The position numbers and the translations under genes were made by a program. A DNA stretch of 15,725 bases from positions 1-15,725 of the forward strand of contig CAZQFS010000062.1 of assembly GCA_964592755.1 (NCBI GenBank). The letters run 5' to 3'. This DNA comes from CAZQFS01 sp964592755 (GTDB taxonomy: Bacteria; Hydrothermota; Tepidihabitantia; Tepidihabitantales; Tepidihabitantaceae). Shown here one piece after another: positions 8,531 through 15,725 of the stretch (the first letter of the stretch is position 1; every line of letters begins with the position of its first letter). A model generated the notes under the pieces. It was not told the DNA's origin. It worked only from the letters and a program-made list of their open reading frames with translations, and did not search any database.

Positions 8531-9855
8531 ACCGTCCTCTGACTGCCCTGCTGGTCGTCCTGCTTTCCTCGGCTCCGGCTCACGATTTCAGCGGTGCGGT
8601 GCGGCGCGTCAAACCCGCCTTGGTCGGCATCTACACTGAGAAGGTCGTGGCGCGGGAGGTCGGTTCGGACCGTGTCCCAGACCAACCGGAATACGCCCAG
8701 ACCCGCACCCTGGGCAGCGGGCTTATCATTGACACACTTGGCCACGTCATTACCTGCAACCATGTCATCGCCGGGTATGAGGCGATAACGGTCAAACTTG
8801 CCGACGGCACTGTACTTGAGGAAGACAGAGTCCGGGTAGTCGGCCGGGACCCGGTGACCGACCTCGCCCTGCTGAAGGTCCGCACCGACCAGAACCTGGT
8901 GCCTGCTGAACTGGGTGACTCGGACTCACTCTCAGTTGGCGAGCCGGTCCTGGCGCTCGGCAATCCGCTCGGGCTTGAGCTCTCAGCCTCGGCCGGTATC
9001 GTCAGCGCGCTTTCCCGCTGGGGTCTGGCCCGCCGGTCCGGCCCGGACTTCCAGGATTTCATTCAGACTGACGCCTTGGTCAATCCGGGTAATTCGGGCG
9101 GGCCGCTAGTTGACCTCAGAGGGCGCGTGGTCGGCATCTGCAGCTCGACCCGGACCGGGCCGCAGGGCTTCACCGGTATCGGCTTCGCCTCGCCCATCAA
9201 CCTCGTGATTGAAATCGCCCGGCAGCTCATCGAGAACGGAGCAGTCATTCGCGGTCATCTCGGCATCTCCACTCAGCCGCTGACCAAGGCGTTGCGTGAT
9301 GCGATGGGTCTGACAACCGACCGAGGCATCCTCGTCGCCTCGGTTACCCGCAACCGGCCCGGCATGAGGGCGGGTATCATTCCCGGCGACGTCATCACCG
9401 GGCTGGACAACGAACCGGTCACCGATGTGCGCGAGTTCCAGGGCGAGATTGCCCGGCGCAGACCTGGCTCAGCTGTAAGCCTGACGCTTGTACGTCAGGG
9501 CCGTCCCGTGTCGGTGCAGGCGGTGCTTGACCGCTGGCCGATTGCCGGCGCCGAGCCAGCCAAGTCCCTGCCGGTCAGGAACTGGCTCGGGCTCAAGGTC
9601 AGGAACCTTGCTGTGTCGGACACGCAGCGCGGATTCCTCGACTATGGGGTTCTGGTTGACGACGTGGAGAGCGGCGGCCCGGGCTCTGATGCAGGCATCA
9701 AGGAAGGCGACGTCATCGTCGAGATGGACTTCGCTCCGGTCAAGACCGCGGCGGCCTACAGCGAGCTCCGCGCCCGGCTCCAGGGCAAGTCCAGGCCGAT
9801 TGCGGTCCGACTCTATCGAGGCCGCGACGCCTTCTACACCGCGGTCGAACCATGA
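8527..9855 (+). CDS. HtrA/DegP-like serine protease with two PDZ domains
   Basis: This 442-residue protein has a short N-terminal hydrophobic segment (LTALLVVLLSSAPA) that fits a signal peptide, so it should act in the periplasm. A trypsin-like domain follows with the full catalytic triad: His79 (ITCNHVIAG), Asp112 (DPVTDLALLKV) and Ser190 (NPGNSGGPL). The residue before Asn-His is Cys77 in place of the usual Thr. Two PDZ domains follow at roughly 240-325 and 345-435 (GILVASV..., then GVLVDDVESGGPGSDAGIKEGD). The expected role is quality control of envelope proteins. The ATGA overlap with korC shows translational coupling to the oxidoreductase operon, which is unusual company for this protease. 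Confidence 0.92.
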   Translation: MNRPLTALLVVLLSSAPAHDFSGAVRRVKPALVGIYTEKVVAREVGSDRVPDQPEYAQTRTLGSGLIIDTLGHVITCNHVIAGYEAITVKLADGTVLEEDRVRVVGRDPVTDLALLKVRTDQNLVPAELGDSDSLSVGEPVLALGNPLGLELSASAGIVSALSRWGLARRSGPDFQDFIQTDALVNPGNSGGPLVDLRGRVVGICSSTRTGPQGFTGIGFASPINLVIEIARQLIENGAVIRGHLGISTQPLTKALRDAMGLTTDRGILVASVTRNRPGMRAGIIPGDVITGLDNEPVTDVREFQGEIARRRPGSAVSLTLVRQGRPVSVQAVLDRWPIAGAEPAKSLPVRNWLGLKVRNLAVSDTQRGFLDYGVLVDDVESGGPGSDAGIKEGDVIVEMDFAPVKTAAAYSELRARLQGKSRPIAVRLYRGRDAFYTAVEP

Positions 9856-9961
9856 CTCGGCGAGGCCCCGCTCGCTTGATTTCGGCACGTTCAGGGCCAG
9901 GCGGTCGGTCAGCAGCCGGCCGGTGCTGGGCTGAGCAGGAAACGCAAGAAAGGAACAGACA

Positions 9962-10798
9962 GTGAAGAAACTCGTGATGGCCGCAATCGCACTGGCACTG
10001 GCTGCCGGCAGCGCCTCGGCCACGTACCTGCTGGCGCGGAGCGCCTCGGTGCTCAGCCCACTGCAGTTCATCGGCTACATCGCCGCCGGGTACGCACGCA
10101 CGACCCGGCAGTACGACTCCGTGCAGGGCAGGTATGTGGCGCTGCCCAGTTCCGAGCAGGTCAGCACGCTCAGCGCGGACGTGATACTTGGCGCCAGCGT
10201 GTTGAAGAACCTGGAGTTGCTGGCGGTTGCGCCGATTGTCAATAGGAGCCAAGGCGACAAGAACGCCTTCGGGCTGGGCGATGCATCGGTGATGCTGCGC
10301 TATGGAGTGCTCGGCGGCATCCTGCCGGTGAAGCTAACTGTTGCCGGAGCGGCGACCATGCCGACCTCGAGCAAGGACGCAGTCCTCAAGCTGGCTGACC
10401 GGACTCTTGACTTCGGGCTGGGCGCACAGGCGCAGACAATCAGGCTCGGGCCCCTGGCCGCGCATGCCCGAATCGCATACTGGATGCGCGGCAAGGCCGG
10501 CGACCAGCAGTTCGGCAACATGTTCGAGTACGTAGTATTCCCTGACCTCGCGGTTGCCGGTAACGCGAGTCTCTTCTTTACGCTCTCCGGTACGCTCAGG
10601 GCCGACAATGTGGTCAGTGGGGTGAAAGATTTAGCCAGCGGCTCGGGCCAGCACTCGGCCGGGCTTGGCATGACCTGGAACCCGGCCGGGCCGCTCTGGA
10701 TCAAGCCCAAGGTCTCGGTGCCGCTGGCGTCCATGTCGCACGGCGGCAGGATTGCGGGCTTCTCGGCAGGACTCGACATATGGGCCGCAGTACCCTAG
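9962..10798 (+). CDS. Exported beta-barrel-like protein of unknown function
   Basis: This 278-residue protein starts with a clear signal peptide (MKKLVMAAIALALAAGSASA, cleavage near residue 20). The rest alternates short hydrophobic strands with Gly-rich turns (LGASVLKNLELLAVAPIV, LGDASVMLRYGVLGG, GLGAQAQTIRLGPLAAHARIAYW), as in outer-membrane barrels that are annotated as transporters or as hypothetical. The start is GTG with AAAGGAA upstream. It lies 106 bases after the protease gene in the same direction and ends just before a strong terminator, so it may be the last gene of that transcript. No specific substrate can be proposed. Confidence 0.75.
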   Translation: MKKLVMAAIALALAAGSASATYLLARSASVLSPLQFIGYIAAGYARTTRQYDSVQGRYVALPSSEQVSTLSADVILGASVLKNLELLAVAPIVNRSQGDKNAFGLGDASVMLRYGVLGGILPVKLTVAGAATMPTSSKDAVLKLADRTLDFGLGAQAQTIRLGPLAAHARIAYWMRGKAGDQQFGNMFEYVVFPDLAVAGNASLFFTLSGTLRADNVVSGVKDLASGSGQHSAGLGMTWNPAGPLWIKPKVSVPLASMSHGGRIAGFSAGLDIWAAVP

Positions 10799-10821
10799 CG
10801 TTGCCTGGTCTGCCGGACCGC

Positions 10822-10849
10822 AGAGGGCGGGCCCGAAGGCCCGCCCTCT
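10822..10849 (+). terminator. Intrinsic terminator hairpin after the barrel gene
   Basis: A perfect 12-bp GC-rich stem, AGAGGGCGGGCC paired with GGCCCGCCCTCT around a CGAA loop, is followed by TTTC. It lies 23 bases after the stop of the plus-strand gene and 18 bases beyond the end of the convergent minus-strand gene. The U-tract is short, so efficiency is uncertain. It may serve both strands. Confidence 0.75.
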
Positions 10850-10867
10850 TTCAGTAGTGGTGTGGAA

Positions 10868-11902
10868 CTAGTCGGCGACGACGAACTTGCCGGTCACGGC
10901 CGCGCCGGCCACTTCGACCCGATAGGCGTAGATGCCTTGCGCGACGCCGGCTCGCCGTTGCCACGTTACAGCAGTGATACCGGAATTGGTCAATCCGGAG
11001 AACTCCTCCACCAAGCTGCCGTCGAGCCGGTGCAGGGCCAGGCGATAGGGCTGTCCGGGTCGGGCAGCGAACCGGAACTCAGCCGAAGTGCGGCACGGGC
11101 TCGGATTCACCTGCGCGGCAACGTTGCGGTAGAACGAGGCCGGGACCGCTGGCGTCTCGAGGCCGACAAACTCGGTCACGTTGGCGCTGCCCGCCTGGAA
11201 CGCACCGTAGCCCGAGTCCGGGTGGAACGACAGGTCCTGGCAGTACACTACGACCTTGCACATCCGCTCGACCCAGCCCGGCTGCAGGGTGAACGACTGG
11301 ACCACGGTATCGTAGCCGCCGCCCGGAATCGAAATCGGCGTGCCGAGGTGGTCGGGCAGGTAGTCGCGGCAGACGTGGTTATGCCACGGGTCGCCGTTCG
11401 GCCCGGCATAGTACAGGCTGTCCTCGGTGATAACCATCTCGCACGTGCCGTTCACGGGTGTCAGGCCCTGGTTGTACAGCACGGCTTGAATCATACCGCT
11501 TCTTGAAACCGGGTCGTAGGTTCCGCTCATCCACAGCCGCACGTCGGTCGGCTCGAGTGTCCGGGCAGAGACATAGCCCGGCCAGGCACTTGAGACGTAG
11601 CTGCAATTGCGGCCGTCAATCCAGGCCCACGGTGTGGCGTACCCGCCATTGTACGGCGGCGGATAGGTACGCATCTTGGACCGGCCTTCGGCGTTGTACA
11701 GGGGGTAGCTCGAACTGATATGCCACTCGACCGCGGCGACGTAGCCTTCGTAATCAATGCAAATCTGGTCCAGCACACGGCTGGCGGTGACGCACGAACC
11801 TCAACCTTCCTGGTAGGCTTCCTCGATGACTACTACACGGTCGAATGCCAGGCTTGTGGCCGCAGTGGCGAGCACTGCGGTGACGATGGCGATGTACTTC
11901 AT
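10868..11902 (-). CDS. Putative secreted selenoprotein: thioredoxin/Omp28-like domain (UxxC) plus FlgD-like C-terminal domain
   Basis: The frame from ATG at 11902 runs to the stop at 10868 with one in-frame TGA (11803-11801, codon 34); read as selenocysteine the product has 344 residues. The start has a GGAGG site four bases upstream and a promoter 30-57 bases away. Residues 1-19 (MKYIAIVTAVLATAATSLA) are a signal peptide. Then comes VVVIEEAYQEG-U-GSC, a thioredoxin-fold first strand and redox loop. From memory, cysteine homologues read VIEEATGTWCxxC, so the TGA falls exactly on the first catalytic Cys and Cys37 is the resolving one. The helix ASRVLDQI, strand VAAVEWHIS and ATPWAWIDG (with a cis-Pro-like site) continue the fold. 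The last 75 or so residues, ending GIYAYRVEVAGAAVTGKFVV, resemble FlgD/type-A sorting domains. The alternative is a nonsense-mutated pseudogene (TGC to TGA). The rest of the frame has no other lesion. Confidence 0.6.
11770..11784 (-). promoter_or_regulatory. SECIS-like stem-loop downstream of the in-frame TGA
   Basis: On the mRNA strand CCAGC-CGUGU-GCUGG forms a perfect 5-bp stem with a 5-base loop. The loop begins 22 bases after the UGA and has G at its second position followed by U. This matches the general bacterial SECIS layout (apical loop roughly 16-37 bases downstream, an early G in the loop). GGU directly after the UGA and ACC directly after the stem could add a lower stem, but with a large one-sided bulge. 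The stem is short, so this is suggestive only. Confidence 0.4.
11801..11803 (-). other. In-frame TGA, candidate selenocysteine codon
   Basis: The TGA lies at codon 34, between a signal peptide plus first strand and an intact 310-residue continuation. The context is EG-TGA-GSC, i.e. the first position of a C/UxxC redox motif. UGA is used as a normal stop elsewhere in the window (ATPase, korD, korA, korB and others), so general reassignment of the codon is ruled out. Confidence 0.6.
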
Positions 11903-11931
11903 GAAACCTCCGATTGGTTTAGACACAAGTT

Positions 11932-11959
11932 ATTCTAGGCCGCACTGCACCCGCGTCAA
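11932..11959 (-). promoter_or_regulatory. Predicted promoter of the putative selenoprotein gene
   Basis: On the minus strand TTGACG (11959-11954) and TAGAAT (11937-11932) are 16 bases apart. The predicted start near 11925 leaves a leader of about 23 bases containing the GGAGG site. Good matches at both boxes (5 of 6 each) argue that the gene is still expressed. Confidence 0.55.
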
Positions 11960-12021
11960 GCCGGGCCGGCCGCGCTGCCCGACGGCCGGGCCGAGCAGCA
12001 GCGGCCCCCGCTGCAGTCCGG

Positions 12022-12342
12022 TCAGGTCGGTGAGACGACGCTCACCGGCTCAGATTCCGGCTCAGGTATCTCGCCGACCGACACCGGGCCGGGTTCTGAC
12101 ACCGGGACGTCCGCGGCACGTTCTTTGGTCCGAACCAGCGGGCCTGCGGCGCTGACCTGGGCCAGCGCCTCTCGGATAAGCCGAATGCGCGACTCGACCG
12201 AGAGCCGACGGTTGAGAATCAGATGCCAGGAATCGCGCAGACGGCAGAGCCCGCCTTCGCCCTTCAATTCGTCATAGACCAGCCTGACCTTCAGGTCTTT
12301 GCACGCCTGTTCCAGCGCATCGAGGGTGTTCTTCGTGCTCAT
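12022..12342 (-). CDS. Small conserved protein of unknown function
   Basis: This 106-residue protein has its start at the ATG at 12342, which overlaps the epimerase stop as ATGA; a longer frame starting at 12456 runs inside the epimerase gene and is unlikely. The core VYDELKGEGGLCRLRDSWHL, then ILNRRLSVESRIRLIREAL looks conserved and folded: a Gly-Gly-Leu-Cys-Arg turn, a short strand and a charged helix. I recall similar small proteins in other bacteria without a known role. The last 35 residues are rich in Pro, Glu, Ser and Val and probably disordered. It is the third gene of a coupled operon. No function is proposed. Confidence 0.75.
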   Translation of the reverse strand: MSTKNTLDALEQACKDLKVRLVYDELKGEGGLCRLRDSWHLILNRRLSVESRIRLIREALAQVSAAGPLVRTKERAADVPVSEPGPVSVGEIPEPESEPVSVVSPT

Positions 12343-13310
12343 AGCCAGTTCATCTCCTGATACCAGCGAATCGTTTGCGGCATACCGGTCGCCAGCGTGA
12401 ATTCCGGAATAAAACCAAGCTCGGCCCGGGCTTTGTCCGGACTCGCGACCCAGCATTCCTGCGTCAACTCCCGGGCCTTGTCCGGATTGAGAATCGAGCC
12501 GTTACGGGCAAGCCTCTCGCTCATCCAGGCGGCAGCGCCGACAAACCAGCGCGGCACGCGCACGCGCCACACGCTGCGCGCCAGCACCTGCTCGATGACT
12601 CGCGCCAGGTCCTCAAACGTGTAGCACTGCCCGTCGGTCACGTAGTAGACCGCGCCAGAAGGCACTGGCCGTTCCGCAGCCAGCACCGCGGACCGCACCG
12701 CGTCCGCAACGTGGATGGCCGAGAAACTTCCGCCGAACACGGGCAGCAGACCGCGTCCGGCCCAGCGCAGCAGCAACACCAGGTCCCGGTCACGCGGCCC
12801 GTAGACCGCGGGCAGCCTGAGGATAACCGAATGAAGCCGCTCGCGCAACTCCAGCAGCACGGCTTCTGCGACCAGCTTGCCCCGGCCGTAGAGGCTGACC
12901 GGAGCAGGCGCGTGTTCTTCCCGCCGCGGCCGACTCGGGCCCTCGGCCGGACCGCCGGCCGCCGCACTGGAGAAGAGCACGAACCGGGATACACCTGCCT
13001 CGATGCACGCCTGCGCCAGCAGCCTCGTGCCGGTGCAGTTCACCTCCTCGAACTGACGCACGTCGCGCACGCTCGCGCCCAGATGGAACACCACCTCGAC
13101 TCCGGCGACTGCCCGACGTAGCGAGTCAAGGTCGCACACGTCGCCATAGACCAGCGCAAACCGCGAAGAGTGGCAGGTCGTGAGCTGCTCTATCCATCGG
13201 AGATTGCTGGTCCGGCGCACCATGCCGCGCACCGCGTGCCCTCGACTGAGCAGCAGCTCACAGAGATGCGAGCCGATAAACCCGTTTGCCCCGGTCACCA
13301 GCGTCTTCAT
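12339..13310 (-). CDS. NAD-dependent epimerase/dehydratase (extended SDR family)
   Basis: This 323-residue protein has the nucleotide-binding loop TGANGFIGSHL at 6-16 (GxxGxxG), Asp60 in the GDVCDLDSL segment that contacts the adenine in this family, VVFHLGASV at 73-81, the serine pair FSS at 113-115 and the catalytic Tyr141-x3-Lys145 (YGRGK). It should oxidise, reduce or epimerise a nucleotide sugar or a related substrate. The start at 13310 was chosen because its ATG overlaps the stop of the upstream TIM-barrel gene (ATGA) and begins the fold directly; a start at 13376 would add 22 unrelated residues. The specific substrate is not recognisable. Confidence 0.9.
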   Translation of the reverse strand: MKTLVTGANGFIGSHLCELLLSRGHAVRGMVRRTSNLRWIEQLTTCHSSRFALVYGDVCDLDSLRRAVAGVEVVFHLGASVRDVRQFEEVNCTGTRLLAQACIEAGVSRFVLFSSAAAGGPAEGPSRPRREEHAPAPVSLYGRGKLVAEAVLLELRERLHSVILRLPAVYGPRDRDLVLLLRWAGRGLLPVFGGSFSAIHVADAVRSAVLAAERPVPSGAVYYVTDGQCYTFEDLARVIEQVLARSVWRVRVPRWFVGAAAWMSERLARNGSILNPDKARELTQECWVASPDKARAELGFIPEFTLATGMPQTIRWYQEMNWL

Positions 13311-14170
13311 CGTATGCGTGCCGGCCTGGCGCACCCAAGGCGCGGCGCAATCTCGCGCTCGTAGTAGCGCAGGCACTGAAGCGCCGCCTGTTTCGGCCGT
13401 ACCTCGAATACCATCAGGGAGCGAGTCGCGGCCAGCAACCGGAAGAACCGCACGAAGTCAACTGTTCCCCGACCCAGAACCTGGTGCTCATCGCGCGTGC
13501 CTGAATTGTCATGGACGTGACTGTGAAAGATGCGCTGCCGATGTTTCCGAAAGAACGCAAGCTCAGCCGCCTGCGGCTTCGGCTTCAGGGTGTTGACGTG
13601 TCCGATGTCCAGACACAGACCGAGATTGCCACCCAGCACCCGGTCCAAAACCTTGAACGTGAGGTCGTACCTGAACCCGCCTACGTTCTCGACGCAAAGT
13701 CGGGTCGGCCCGCCGGCCCGTTCTTTCAACTCCAGCAGCACCTCGGTCAGGGCTGCCTGATAGTAATCCGGATACTGCTGATGGGTGTAACCGGTGCCGG
13801 CCGAGGTGCCGTAGTTCATGTCGTGGCCAAGGTGCATCACGACGTTGGCGACCCCGAGTTCGCTCGCCCGGTCCAGCAGGCGTGCCAGTTCGGCCACGCC
13901 GGCCCGGCGCACTCGCTCGTTGGGGGTGAAGAAAGACGGCCCTTCCCAGGCATGAAGTGCCAGGGTTATCTCGTGGTCGCGACAGCAGGTACGAATCCTT
14001 GCCCGCTCACGCGGCCGGGTCAACTGCTGCAAGAAATGGACATTGCCGAGATTCAGTTCCAGCACCCTGAACCCGTGCTCGGCCGCAAAGACGACCGCAT
14101 CGGTTGCATCGCGAAAGTCGAAAAGGACCTGCAGGCCCAGACGCTGCCGCAGTTGCTCAGCCAGGAGCAC
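13307..14170 (-). CDS. Xylose isomerase-like TIM-barrel protein (sugar phosphate isomerase/epimerase family)
   Basis: The protein has 287 residues if read from GTG at 14170. TIM-barrel strands and metal ligands of the AP-endonuclease-2/xylose-isomerase family are visible: LHAWEGPSFF, MHLGHD, Glu161 in CVENVGG, Asp188 and His191 in LDIGHVN, His218 and His220 in FHSHVHDN, and Glu256 in VFEVRP. A divalent-metal isomerase or epimerase of a sugar or sugar-like compound is likely. A longer frame from GTG at 14194 exists, but that codon lies between the -35 and -10 boxes of a near-consensus promoter, while GTG 14170 falls on the predicted +1. No ribosome binding site is seen, which fits leaderless translation. 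It heads a three-gene operon with the epimerase. Confidence 0.85.
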   Translation of the reverse strand: MLLAEQLRQRLGLQVLFDFRDATDAVVFAAEHGFRVLELNLGNVHFLQQLTRPRERARIRTCCRDHEITLALHAWEGPSFFTPNERVRRAGVAELARLLDRASELGVANVVMHLGHDMNYGTSAGTGYTHQQYPDYYQAALTEVLLELKERAGGPTRLCVENVGGFRYDLTFKVLDRVLGGNLGLCLDIGHVNTLKPKPQAAELAFFRKHRQRIFHSHVHDNSGTRDEHQVLGRGTVDFVRFFRLLAATRSLMVFEVRPKQAALQCLRYYEREIAPRLGCARPARIR

Positions 14171-14176
14171 GTGCCG

Positions 14177-14204
14177 ATTATACGCGCATGCCACGATGAG
14201 TCAA
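14177..14204 (-). promoter_or_regulatory. Near-consensus promoter of the TIM-barrel/epimerase operon
   Basis: On the minus strand TTGACT (14204-14199), a 16-base spacer and a perfect TATAAT (14182-14177) are followed by six bases and then GTG at 14170. This is the best promoter in the window. It fixes the likely gene start downstream of the longest open frame. Confidence 0.7.
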
Positions 14205-14254
14205 AGCAGGAGTCAGGCCAAAGCGGGGAGGCGAGGAGCCGAGTGACCAGAGGA

Positions 14255-14267
14255 AGGCATCATGCCT
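14255..14267. repeat. Short inverted repeat between gdhA and the TIM-barrel operon
   Basis: AGGCAT-C-ATGCCT is a perfect 6-bp inverted repeat around one base, about 50 bases upstream of the -35 box of the TIM-barrel promoter. The position would suit an operator, but no second copy supports this. Confidence 0.3.
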
Positions 14268-14312
14268 CCGCACTCTACGCGGTCAGGCCGGCCGTCTGTT
14301 TCCTAAGAAGCG

Positions 14313-14340
14313 TCGGGCGGGAGCCGATGCTCCCGCCCGA
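14313..14340 (-). terminator. Terminator hairpin after glutamate dehydrogenase
   Basis: A perfect 12-bp stem, TCGGGCGGGAGC with GCTCCCGCCCGA around a 4-base loop, lies 18 bases beyond the gdhA stop. On the minus strand it is followed by a pyrimidine-rich but poor T-tract (CGCTTCTTA). Its design (12-bp GC stem, 4-base loop starting CG on the + strand) resembles the other terminator in the window. Confidence 0.7.
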
Positions 14341-14358
14341 AAGGTGTCAGGTCTTTCG

Positions 14359-15717
<1,359 letters not shown>

Positions 15718-15725
15718 TCTGTCCT

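Noticed and set aside
10868..11776. Secreted protein starting at GTG 11776
   Set aside because: It would begin inside a thioredoxin fold with no signal peptide or ribosome binding site. The in-frame upstream part supplies both, with the TGA in between.
11740..11803. General reassignment of UGA (as in some candidate phyla) to explain the TGA in the secreted gene
   Set aside because: TGA serves as the stop of several well-defined genes here (ATPase, korD, korA, korB, korC, porG and TIM-barrel gene), often in ATGA overlaps, so UGA is a normal stop in this genome.
12022..12456. 144-residue version of the small protein
   Set aside because: The first 38 codons lie in another frame of the epimerase gene. 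The ATG at 12342 overlaps the epimerase stop as ATGA, which is the expected coupled start.
12339..13376. 345-residue version of the epimerase
   Set aside because: The extra 22 residues precede the Rossmann fold and overlap the TIM-barrel gene. The ATGA overlap at 13307-13310 supports the shorter start.

Overview
The window comes from a GC-rich, anaerobic bacterium with a Gram-negative-type envelope. Two ferredoxin-linked 2-oxoacid oxidoreductases sit side by side, and there are two beta-barrel-like proteins, an HtrA-type secreted protease and a secreted protein with a FlgD-like C-terminal domain. That mix fits a candidate phylum of the FCB/WOR-3 kind. This placement is inference from protein style, not a phylogenetic result. 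No tRNA, rRNA or CRISPR array was seen.

Layout. (1) Bases 1-456 are the end of an outer-membrane beta-barrel gene on the + strand. It converges on a minus-strand operon porG-porD-porA-porB (3593 to 471) that encodes a complete four-subunit pyruvate:ferredoxin oxidoreductase. (2) Bases 3724-5026 are a decayed IS4-family insertion sequence with 16-bp terminal inverted repeats (15/16 matching). Its transposase carries a frameshift and an amber stop. It sits exactly between two divergent promoters. (3) From 5057 a plus-strand operon runs: P-loop ATPase, korD, korA, korB, korC, htrA. This is a second, VorB/KorA-type 2-oxoacid:ferredoxin oxidoreductase, with the ATPase in front and a secreted protease translationally coupled behind. 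A beta-barrel-like exported protein and a strong hairpin terminator follow. (4) On the minus strand at 10868-11902 lies a secreted thioredoxin-like gene with an in-frame TGA exactly where the first Cys of the CxxC motif should be. (5) A translationally coupled trio follows on the minus strand: TIM-barrel isomerase, NAD-dependent epimerase and a small conserved protein, joined by ATGA overlaps. (6) The window ends with a nearly complete NADP-type glutamate dehydrogenase gene on the minus strand.

How it works together. The Por and Kor complexes would oxidise 2-oxoacids, probably pyruvate and amino-acid-derived 2-oxoacids, to acyl-CoA with reduction of ferredoxin. Glutamate dehydrogenase links amino-acid nitrogen to 2-oxoglutarate. 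The set suggests an amino-acid or peptide fermenter.

Most notable observation. The gene at 10868-11902 has a promoter, ribosome binding site, signal peptide, intact flanking frame, a UxxC-type redox motif, and a GC-rich stem-loop with a GU-containing loop just 3' of the TGA. This looks like a secreted Omp28/thioredoxin-like selenoprotein. A Cys-to-stop pseudogene is the main alternative. Three promoters in the window share a TTGAC-N16-TAnnAT design, and one of them puts a GTG start codon at the predicted +1, which suggests leaderless translation.
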